Assembly (NCBI GenBank): GCA_038496675.1 | Contig: CM076653.1 | Span: 21,132,476-21,196,475 of the forward strand | Direction: 5' to 3' | From: Rachycentron canadum | Lineage: Eukaryota; Chordata; Actinopteri; Carangiformes; Rachycentridae | DNA: 64,000 nt | Shown here: positions 50,401 to 62,600 of the stretch, in pieces | Layout of the letters: each line of letters begins with the position of its first letter | How positions within the stretch are numbered: position 1 is the first letter of the stretch | The notes under the pieces: generated by a model | The model's database searches: none | What the model was told of the DNA's origin: nothing | Seen by the model: only the letters and a program-made list of their open reading frames with translations | Made by a program: the position numbers and the translations under genes

Positions 50401-53400
50401 ATTGTTATAATAAATAAACCGACATAGAATACAATAGAGACAATAGAAATATACATATACACAAACACTGTCACTGTATACCTCCTCTCGGATGTGTTCA
50501 ACTTGCTCCTCCAGCAGTTCGTTTCTCTCGCTGAGTGCTTTGTTTTTCTTAAGCAGCGACTGCCCAATACGAGCTGCCAACTCCAGGTCACGCTCTTTCT
50601 GCACGGGGCAAATGTTTAGTGTTCTTTAGGGTTTAAACAGCAAAATAGTTAAAAACACTACAAATGTTAAGGGCTGAACGCAACATTTTGGGAACTCAAA
50701 AACTATTCAGTTTCTAAAAACTATTCAGTTTCTTGCTCTGGGTTAGATGACAACATTGAAGTCATTCTCATCTTCAGACAGAGCCAGGCAATCAACTTCT
50801 CCCCATTTCTAGTTTTTATCCTAAGTGCCTGCTGAAAAGACATAAGAGTGGTATCAATCTTTTCATCTAACTCTCTGCAAGAAAGCAAATAACCGTAGTT
50901 CCCAAAACGTCAAAATGCTTCTTTAAAATGGTGGAAGTGCACAAGTTTTTCCATTACAAATAATGCATGTAAAGGACATGAAGCAGGACAATAGAGGCAA
51001 GTTTAAAATATGAAGGTTGACAAGTAGGAAATAGGTGGGAAGAAGAAGAATTAAACAACTGAGGATGACAACACTATGATCACACCTCACTCGAAAAGAA
51101 TAATTGCAAGTATAATCCTAACCCTAACTCCAATACTGAATATTGATATACATTTTCAACCAAAGGAAGCAAACCATTCACAGAAGTGGTGATCAGTACA
51201 ATGAACTCGTACATGGTGAAAACAGTTGTCTGATCTGTTTGTTGATGGTGAGAAATCTGTGAACATCATGTTTAGTCAATATTGGATGGCTGGCTGTTGG
51301 AATTTATTAATTCATTTAACAAAGACTATCTTCACAGGTTTTATACATAAAGAGGAAGTAAGCCGAGCTCTTTGCTGCTTGTCACTCGGATGTTCACTGA
51401 GCAGCTGATGTGAATTAGTCAGATTTGAATATCAGCTGGCGGAGATTAGTTTGATGTCGTCATTCTATCAACCTTCCTCTATCATAAACCTCATAAAGTA
51501 ACCTGTATTTCGACTATCAGATCCATAATAACATCAGAACAAAGTGCTTCACAGTGTAGAAAGACACTTTACATGCCATGATCTTACCTCTTCCAGCAGT
51601 CGAGTGACAGCGTCAATGTCACTGTAGGTCTTTGTCATCTGGCCCACTCTGTCAGCACACAACACTGCACAGACACAAAAGGAAAGAGAGAAAGAAACTG
51701 TCTTTAGGTTTCCACAGAAAATTTAAAAAAAAAAAATACCATACAGTACAGTCAGTGCACTGAATGATAAATCATTATGGTCAACCATATATCAAATCCA
51801 TAACCATATACAAAACCATAACATTGAGGAAGAACACTGTATTTGCACTCCCCTGAATTTGGACTAGAGGCAACTGAGAATATGTTGCTAAAAGTGACAG
51901 TTTGTCAATATGTTTGACTATTTCTCAGTTGTAAAAGATTTTTTAGAACTACAGTAGCTTATAATTACTAACCCTGTATTGGCAAATAATGCAGCGCAGT
52001 TTCTCTGCCTTATTCAAAGATAGTTTTTTAAAATGACCAATATACATATAGATGTATGAACCTGCCTAAGAGTAGATATCTATATACTCAGTTGCCAATT
52101 TATTAGGTATGAGCTTGTTTAAACTGTTTTAGAGAGCTGTTGATTCAGCTTAATGATTTTTTTGAGGCTGCAGTTTGTTGCACTGTATTGTGTTATACTC
52201 AAATGTTAACTGCATTTGTTTCAGTGACCTGGTTGTTCCTGATTCCTGATAACATAATCTAATATCACATAAGATTAAGTGTTTTTAAACACAGTGTATC
52301 TACATGTTGCATTTGGTACTTTTAGTGAGTAATGCGTACAATGATTTATTGCTCCCTTTGTTGTCTCCTTTCCTCTCTTTCCACTCTTTCCTACTTCAGT
52401 TCATTAAGCATACTGCAGTATATTCTCAGACACACACACACACACACTTCAGCCATACACGCGTTAACCGATTCATATGCAGGTCGATTATTCGTCAACC
52501 TACCTAGTGAAAAAAGAAAAGATAAGTTATTGACTGCAGAAACAATGGTCAACAGGAAAGGCCACACCACAATACGGCTAATTCACCTATAAGAGAACAA
52601 GTTCATTGTCAGCTCCTTCTGTCCTTATACAAAGCTCTAACTTCAATTATTTTGCTCTGGGCTAAAAATAAATTACCAAGTAATTTATTCACCTCAGAGA
52701 TCAAAATTTAAATGGTCTCTCGCTGACAAAATACATCACATCATTCATCATTAGATCATTAGAAAATTTGTTGCCCACTTTATTTCAGATTTTCTGAAGT
52801 CTCAATTATACAGAGTAAACAGTGTAAACAGTGTAAATGTCTTGGTGGGAATATATCAGTATGATGATGAGAGTATGGTGATGATTATTTTTGTATGGTC
52901 TTGCAAGTCACTTTTAACAGTGTCTCTTGGAAAGAGAAGGTGCGTGATGTTTCACTGTCTGGGAGGTGTAATGCCCAACAAAAATGTATCATATGATGCC
53001 AAGAGGTACAGAATGTGATACTTGTACGATACTAGTCATTACAACATGGAACAATTTAACCATTCAGTTTCCACGGAAATGCAATTTTACCCTGGATTAG
53101 AAGGATGAACGTCATGCCAGGCACATACACAGAACTGCTAACTCAGAGGCCTCAGAATGCAAAACAGAGCTGGCCAATGCAAACAACATATTTTCATATC
53201 TCCATACAATACACACAGGCAGTGTATGGCTGCTAAACACAAAGACACAAGGCCTCAGCTGGCTTTGCCTTTGTTAAGGATATTTTCCCTCATTATCATC
53301 CATTATTCAATAAGCACTTTCCTAACCAGACAAGATGGAATGAACATGTGTGTTTCATAGAGTAGTTAGATTGATTAAATAAGGTCATCTCAATATGTTT

Positions 53401-56400
53401 GTCATTTTTATTTACCTTAAGATTTCCAAGGTTGTTAGGGATTTAAACCATTTCCGATCTATCTAGACGTCACACAAACAACATAAACGGAGATTTAATA
53501 AAACAAATTGACAGCTGTACGAGTGGCTCTCTTAGGTGCAGTAGTACTTTGAGCTAAATGCTAATGTCAGCATACTAGCATGCTCATAATGAAAAAAACT
53601 AACCATAAATATATGTAAATAGGTTATGCTCACAATAGTGTGCTAGAATGAAAAGATGTGCCATATATCCAAAGTGGCGAACTGTCCGACATAGCAACCA
53701 TAAAGTTACACCACTAACATGGCTATAAACAAATTACAGCGTTTTCATAGTTTAAGGACTTTGACCGCACAAAAGAAGGTTAATTCCCTACTTCAAAATT
53801 TGAATAATTCTCCTCTCCTGGTTGTAGTTGTTAAGGAATATAGTGTTACTGTGTGAAAAATTGGGCATGACAATCACCAGAAAATGTGTGTATGTGCGTA
53901 CACACAAAAAAATGCATTACTTGTATCTGCTATCTGGCCTAAAATGAGATTGTGCACTTGATAGCAAGGTGCAGCCTGTTAAGCAGTCATACATTCTGTA
54001 TGGGTGTTTGCTTTCTACAGAAGACCATGCTGGTTTACACTCCATGGTAACACTCCACACCCCCAGTAAGACAACTAAGTGACTAATGAAAACACATACA
54101 AAAGTTGAAGACATATGGCAATTAATCTTAATTCTCCTACCACTATGTAGAGATAGTGTTAAGGTTGGGAGGGAGGCAACTACAGAAACACAGATATGGT
54201 TGACTAGGAACGACAACATGATCCCAGACAACCGCAAGTATAAAACTCTGGTTGTGTAACCAAGAAAAATATCAAACAATTCTTGGTCTTTCAGTGACAT
54301 CAGATAAGGAAGTTTTACACCTAAGTTCCAGAGTGTTCATTTTTTTTAATGATTTACTTATTAATCTATTTAGTCATAAACAGTTGGTGAAGGAAAAGCA
54401 GTCCCCAATACTGTAGGAGGAAGTGTAACCGAACACTGGAAGATGATCAGGATGTTTTTTTTGGTGTTTTATACTGAGAAAATGTAACTTTAGACAGGTG
54501 CTCCCATTTTGTCCTTGTCAAATGGAGGATAAAGGAGAGAAAATCTTATTTTCACCTACACCCACCAAGATCACCACCGGTTCTATGTAATAACTGTATA
54601 CGCAGGTTATCTACCACCTCAGATCATTCGCAGGAAGGCTAAGGGTGCCAGACGTCTGGAGTCACAGACAGCCTGATAATCCTGAGTGCTACTCGGCAAC
54701 AGACAACACACAGGTGCAAGAACAACAAACTAAAACAACAACTGACTGAAAGGACAAAGGCTCCTTTGTCAAGTCTAATAAATTCCCCAAAAAGAACTGT
54801 TATCAAGTAGTGCAACTGAATATTAGAGCTTGATTTTCTTATTGGACTTGGATCAATATTCATCTTAAATGAAACAAGTCTGTGCCACAGAAGTAGACAC
54901 AAATGTCATACACTGCACCAAATACATCATACATGCTCATATACAGCACACAAAGTGACCACTTGTGGTTGTTTTTATACATATATTGTGATAAAAACAA
55001 GCTTCTATTAGCTATTTTTAGCAACTTATTTTCATTTAATGAAATTACAGAGAGACTCCTCTATCCCTGTTTGGTTATGTACCTTTTGTTTATGTATACA
55101 TCACTTGTGTCTGCAAATCATTCAGGATGATTACTCAATATTTAAACAGTTAGAACTATACAGTTGAAACTTAATATCCAAACTGGAATAAAAAGGCCAA
55201 GCCCATATTTGAATATGTCAAAACAGCAGGCAGGTAAACCAGACTGTGTTAAAACCAGATACAACACTGACGTGAAGGACTGCACCTGCAGGATTGAGCC
55301 ACAGCCCACAGGAGACAATATTCTTCAAAAAAGGTCTCAAAGAGTCCCCTTCAGTATCCACATCACTTCAGAACAAATTAACAAAGACTGAATCACAACG
55401 ACAAAGGGCGGACACACCAAGGAAGCTGGACTAGTGAGAACAATTAGACTAGTTAGTCACTTAGAAAGATGGCCATGCACTACCTTCACACAGAACTTGT
55501 TGTTCTACATCCATCTCCTCTTCCTCCTCCTGCTCTGTACTTCCATGACTGGGAAGACAGACATACTCTTCCTCTTCAATTTCCTCTTCTTTCACCTGCT
55601 CATCACTTCCATTACTGGGCAGACAAACGTATTCCTCATCCCCTTGGTAGCAGTCCTCCAGCTCATTCTCAGCAGATGTGGATAGTGCCATCCCCCAGTA
55701 CACGACAGCAGAGATCCTACCTGTGTAGTGTGCATTTGTGGGTGTGTTTGTGTTTTAATATATGAATCGATACGAAGTGTGTATGTTCTTAAGATGTGAA
55801 AGTACAAATCTATCTAGCCTAGGAGAGAAATGGTGCATAGTTTATGTAGTCTGTCTTTCTAAACACTCCATTGCATGTATGTCTGTGGATGTGTGTGTTC
55901 ATCAAGTACCAAATAGTCTGCTGTATGCGTTTCTAAAAGTGTATGCATCATTTGTCCCTATGGCAGTTCCACAAGACGACCAGATCACTCCCCTGACTCC
56001 TCCCCTCCTTCTCAGTGACTGGTCTGTGAATGGCCTATTCTACTTCACCACATACAAGGGGGTGGACACACAGTTATACAGGAAGCTGTCTGTCAGAAAT
56101 TTAAAGGTCACAAAACTCGGTTAAAATAGATTCAACACAACAAAGGAGAGCATGTGAAATAATCTGTAATATTTATCTTAATACCTGTAATCCCCAACAT
56201 TTTCCAATTAATGGATTAAAATGGTCAGGTGGACACCTGGATGAACAAACTGGAGCTGAGTGATTAACCTGATTCTCAGGTGAGTCTCAAGTGCAACAAA
56301 ACTGAAGTAACATAACCCCCCTCAAGAGAAAATACCTTGGTACAGTCTGTCCAGCCTCTATGGCGACAGGGCAGGGCAAACAACAATAGATACGCACCTG

Positions 56401-59400
56401 TTTCCAGGGTGGGGCCAGACACAGTGAATGTTTTTACACATATCGCAACCTGCAGCCAGTGTAATCAAGGTAGATTCACGGGATAGCAAGCTTACTTTGG
56501 GCTGACAGAAAGGCACAGAGTGAAGAGTGCTAACCACTAAACTTAAGTGACAAGCTGCTTCAGTACAGAAAACAAACAAATAGAAAAAAAATAAGAATAA
56601 AAGAATTGACTTGTAAAGTCATCAAATGTAAAAGTCTCTCTCTAAAGAAACTACAAATTAATCATTCACCTATTCTAATAGCATGGGAACAATTCCAAAC
56701 TATTGCCTGACAACTGGCAAATAAAACCTTGGTTACCATGAACTTGAAATGCCAGAATGGACAGAAAAGGAGTCCTATCACATACTTCAAAACTTGTCTG
56801 AAGAAGTTTGTCTCCCTTTTGGCAAACTTTAAAAGTATGAATCTTTAAAACTGTTTCATACACCATGACACATATATTGACCCAACAGCATTTTTGCATG
56901 TTACTGCCTTTTAGTTAACCATTCAAGCTGAGACACTTCCTAAACTGGGTGCTTGTCCATTTACATTTGTATAAGCTCTTAAATGAAAACAAGATGATAC
57001 AGCTTTATTACTCATAACACACTGCACCTTTACAGTTCCCTTCACAGTAATGAAGACAGTTGTATAGTCTGTCATGGATCGTCAACCCAGTAAGATCCCT
57101 AAGACCCGAACCTTCATAAATTCACATGGGCCACCTAAAAGCAGTCCAATTCTCTGCTCATTACTCACTGTTCAAGTGTTATAATTACTGTAATTGGTCT
57201 AGAAAACTGATGCCAGCTCAGTACTGTCCTTTATGCTTGAGTAACTCCACTCAATGGTCCTATGGATGTAGTGCAGCAGGAAACAAGAGTCCTGGACAAA
57301 CACCACTCAGTGCTTCTGAGCAGTGTTTTCCTACTCCAATTGCTTTTCTAGTCACATTCACTCTTTACACTCCACTTGCTTTTCTATTTTCTCCTCTCAT
57401 TCCACCTCACCCTTTTCACCTCACTTGTCTTTTTAGGTTTCTATTCAAATTTTTTGTACAGCAGTTTTGAAGAAAATTACTGATATCTAGACAGTTACAT
57501 GTATATGACCGCCCTAAGAATGATTGCCTGCTCATGGCTTAAGGCTGCTCATGTCTCAGCCTGTATGCTTGCAGGATTTGGATCTCAAACTTATTGTTTC
57601 CTTTGAAACAAGGTGCAACATTAGCAACAACACGGCAAGAGCCAGGAAACTTCTATCTTCCAGTGATAAGTTTGGACTTCTCTTTAAAAATAAACTCCGG
57701 ATCACGTGACACAAGGGGAAACTAATTTAAACTGTTAACTTTATAGACCAGGAAACAAACACATAATTAGTTTGCAATGGTTCCACAATCACATTAACAA
57801 TTACAATTTTTTTTTATTTTATAATTTTTATCTCACAACCTGTCTTTGTTTCCACCAGTTGTCCCTCCCCTCAGTCACGTTCCCAGCAGAAGAATAGTTG
57901 GCCTGTTTCTCAGCCCTAGCACTTTGTCCTGCTCACCCTCTGCCCATCCAGCCATTTGTTTTGAAGGTTTCCAAATGTGCCAAAGAATATTTGGCAGACT
58001 TCTATTGACAAGAATGGCTTAGAGCAGCTAAATATAAGCCAACCTACTTCCACATCCCTCTCTTGCATATCTCAGAATAAAGCCAGCTACTTTCTATTTC
58101 TGCCTCTACACTCCACGAGAAAATTTATCAAAGAACCTGCACCCCCTTATTTGGTCATTTAAACGGTTCAGCATCAAGCACAGTAAAACCTATTATAGGA
58201 AACATTTGTCTCCAATGATTCAAATTACCTTAAGACTGAAATCAAACCAGTGTTGGCTGCCACAGCTAAATAACAGTGCAGATGTTAATGCTGCACAGCT
58301 CACAGTGTGGAGGTGCTGAGCTGTCTCAAACTGTTATGTAACCATTTCTACAGAGCATCCCTGACACACATACATAATATAACTGGCATAACATCTCATA
58401 GATCTTATTGTCTTCCTGCATTTACTAAACCTTCACACTAAATGCAGAGTTCATGAATCATCAAATTGACAAACATGCAGCTGTGCATGAAAAGGCAATT
58501 ATTGCAGGTGACAGCTGCATTACACAAAACATCAGGACATGGATCATAACAAGCTGCATTATAGGAGGACAGACAGACAATGGTGGAAAGATGTACAGAG
58601 ACAGAGATCCAGAGGCCGTGCCTTAAAGCTGGTAATAAACTGACCACTGCAATAACCTGCTGTTAGTCACACAAGTCACATGACCGGGTGCCATCAGTCC
58701 CCCACATGTCTTGGCTGTGTGTGTGTGGATAGATCATTATCCTAATAGGTTACATACTGAAGCTGCTGCAAGACAATAACACAAGCTATTGTAACAAATT
58801 GGGATACATTACATAAATACGCTGCGCCAAATTACACCAATAATGAATAATATTAAAGCTTTGCAGCCATCCTTTTTTTGTAATACTGTATTGTTCCATA
58901 TTGTCTGGCATGTTGTTTTTTGTTTTGTTTTCAAAATTACATTTTGAAATACACTGCTTCCACTTTGCCTCAACAAGCTCAAGTTCCTTTGACATTGTCA
59001 CTTTAACATAACCTACTTGCCCTGTGGCCACTACATATCTATTCTCACAATAAAGCGTTTTTGTCACTTGTGACTTTTATTTGTCTCTCCAGTTCAGCTG
59101 CTAGTACCATCTTTCTCAGCAGCTGTAATAAACAGGTGGCTGGCATCAATACAGACTGATCCACAGCCAATCATCTAGCATCTAGCAGCCACTGTCTGAT
59201 GTAGCTACTGATTTAATGCTGTTGTTTTCATTTTTTCTGTAACTTCTGCTTTGATGTTATATTTGATATTTTCTTGTAGAATGAATGTTGGTCCACATTC
59301 TCCGAGTTGTCTTTCGTGGAATTAAGTAATAAAACAATAATAATAATAATTTTAAGCCACTTTTTTAAAAAAGTAGTTTGATATTGACCAGTCAATGGAC

Positions 59401-59571
59401 CACCTACTTCTCTTCTCTCTAACCTCAGTCTGTCTTCAGAGGACACATTATAAAACCTCCATGGCCAGTGATTATCAAATTGTGTTATAACACATGCAAC
59501 AATATACAACACTATGCATGGGATGCTCACTTTTCATATTTGTGAATTTTGAAACTGAAACAGATTTAGTT

Positions 59572-59606
<35 letters not shown>

Positions 59607-62600
59607 AGATTCAGTCTCTATAGCTACATTAGTTAAGGAATCACCTCTGGACCTGATGCAATGTGCAGCAAACACCTCTCTTATAGTTTCTCTTATTTTG
59701 ACACAGTCAGTGCATTTTCTCTGTTAGACTGTCGTATGCATGTATGAATGACACTGTATGTTTAAACATTAGTGTTTTCCATATCTACATTTCCAATAAC
59801 ACCACTCCAGCAAGTAGTTTGACTCATCAAAAATGACACGTCAATGCAGAAAACTGTAGCAGACTGTTGTCTTACCATCAGTACACTCTTCATAGTACCA
59901 GTCCAGTTCATAGTAGTCTGCCTTGACAAACCTCTGGCCTCTGTTCTGGCCTCGTCTCTTCATCCTCACTGCTCTGACACACAGCTGTATTGTTTCCAAT
60001 ATCCCAGCATACTTAGGTGTAGTATCCCAGGTAAGTCCAATGTCCCGGCATTCATAGAGAAAACCAGCTGTCACTGGGGTCTTATTAGTTGCTGATAGTG
60101 TCCGTTGGTCTGTCAGTCAGTGCCCAGTTCTTCTATCCCAGCAAGCTTAGCAATCACCAGCTGGCACACAGTCATTGTTGGTGAGACTCTGCCCAGGCTC
60201 ATCATATGTTCTGTCTATCCCTCCCTCATTAGCAGCAAACGGTCAGTGCATTATGCTCCATATTTGTTGAGATGCTGGTGCCATTTCTGCGTGTCATCCC
60301 ACAGAACCGTTACTTGCGTCATCAGTTGTTAAGCGAGAAAAAACCATTGTCACTTTATTGCCCTTTGTCCATCTGGTATTACTGAGTTTCAGTAAATCTG
60401 CTATTTGGACTCATCTGTCTTCAGTCTGTGGTATCTTTCTGTCCTTTGGCCTGTCTTCTTTCTTTTCTGGCCAGTTTACCTCAGTCACCCCAAATCTTCA
60501 GCATATGTGTCAGCTTCTATCCTCTCATGTTCACATCCATTTATAGCTTCATATCAATGTATCCTCTTCTTCAGGTCTTCTCCTCTGGTCACGTCTTCCT
60601 GAGGTTATATTATAAACGTCATCTTCTCTTTTTGTAACAATCCGTGTTCAGTGACAGCACAACCTCTACACATGGACATCTCTAACAATGACTCAACACA
60701 GCGACACAGAGAGTGAGCGAGCAGCAGCAGCAGCAGCAGTCACGGGTTTTGCAGCAGAAGTGATGATAATCATGACACAGTGAGCTGGGTGGGGTTAGGG
60801 GATGCCTACAGCCAATCAGATACCAGCACTTTCCCAAGCTTGTGCCCACCCTCCATTCGTATGCAAGCATCTCCCCCTCCTCTCTTCTACTTTGTCCTTC
60901 TGTGTGGTTGCTATAGTAACAGGCTCAGACTCCAAGGCCTGAGGCTAAGCAGCATGTAGAGGCAAGTTACTGTGAAAAGAGTGTAGCGTTGGCAGAGGTG
61001 ACGTGGCTCACCCAAAATGAATGAACACAACGGGTGTTCAGTGATTGGTTATTTCAGCTGGAGAGTGATGAAATAAGCACATGCACAATGCATGGGAAAG
61101 ACCAGGGTGTCTAAGTAAAATGCACAATATTGCATTATCATTATTGTATTTTATCAATAATATGAGCAAAAATCTTTGTTATCCTGTTTTAAAGTTTGTA
61201 AAGAGACTGATGCTGCATACTATGAAAAGATTACGTGGCGCTCAATACACTCAAATGCTCACAGGATGGAGCTATCACAAGGCCAGAACAACCAGCTAAC
61301 AATTGCCCACCGTCAAACTGATGCTTACTAGGATGAAAATAGTATAGAATAAAGCTATTGAAGTGAATTTCAAGCATTTTTATGCCAACAAACTGGAAGG
61401 GTTATACAACTATTCAGATTTTAGTTGCAATTAACTTGGTGTTATTTCTGTGTAAAAACATATTTATTATCACTAGGCTCCTTATATTGTATGAATAGAA
61501 AATATATTAAAAAATATTATTAAATTGACTATTTTTTTTTCAATCCAAGTTTGGAGTTGATATTGAATATATATTGGGAATAAAACACTAACCCTAACTC
61601 TATACGTATGAATCTATATACATTTAGAAATCAAACATACTTTCTATTCACCAAAAGGAAATAAACATCCTTTTGTTTTGTTTTGTTAATCACATCAGTA
61701 CACAATAAGATATTTTTAAGAAATCCAAAAAATATGTTTTTGGTAGCGAATTTCCATTTGACTCTTCATCTAAGTCCACTACAGATGAACTGTTGTTTTT
61801 CATGCAAATAACAATCATTTTAACTGATCACCAGCTATATCATAGCTGGACGTTGACCGTTAGACAACTATCTCCTCTGTTTGAAGAGAGAGAGTGTGGG
61901 AGTGATCACAGGTCATCATGGGGTTGCTCCACGGCTGCTTGCTATTGGTCAACTGCCTCCATGTCATTGTTTCTTCAAACATGTATTTCTAAACCAACAG
62001 GTTACATACTTAAATAAATTAATAACCACTATGATGATGTAACATAAACCAGTAAAGCCTGTTCAGCAATTTCACAAACAGCAGCTCCATATGAAGATGA
62101 ATGGTAAAAGAGGACAAGTTGTATTTATGCATAAATGAATAAATAAATAAACGTGACCTATATGGCCTCTCACAATGGTTAATTCGGTTAACCACTTAAA
62201 AGAAAAAGAAACTGCTTTCTGACCAGGATGAAACCAATATGTCCCTCCAGAATATCTCATACTGTTTCTTATGTAACACGACCTTGTCATTGCCTCTTAG
62301 CTTGGCTGGCTATGATGAATGTCAAGGCCAAGTTGTCCATGTTGGTATGGGGGATCGAGGTGGAAGTTTCAGTTCTTAGTTAAGCCTATTTATAAAGACA
62401 CTTGATCTATTTTTAGAACCTGTTTTTACCCTGACTCACAGTTCAAGCAGAGATGAATTAGAACTGAATAATTGATGCTGGAAAAAAAACAAAAAAAACA
62501 AAAAAAAAAAAAACTCTATACGTTCCCTTGGTTTGCTGTTAGTTGCTTGTTTTGCAGTGTGTGCAAGTGTTTCATGTGAGTCTTAGAGTTGAAATGTGCA

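Noticed and set aside
51117..51132. CCTAACCCTAACTCC, telomere-like, and a similar CTAACCCTAACTC near 61590
   Set aside because: About two units each; too short to call an interstitial telomere.
60105..60637. Plus-strand frames rich in Ser, Phe and Leu
   Set aside because: They overlap each other in all three frames, lie opposite the region upstream of trak1 exon B, and show hydrophobic low-complexity content without a known protein.
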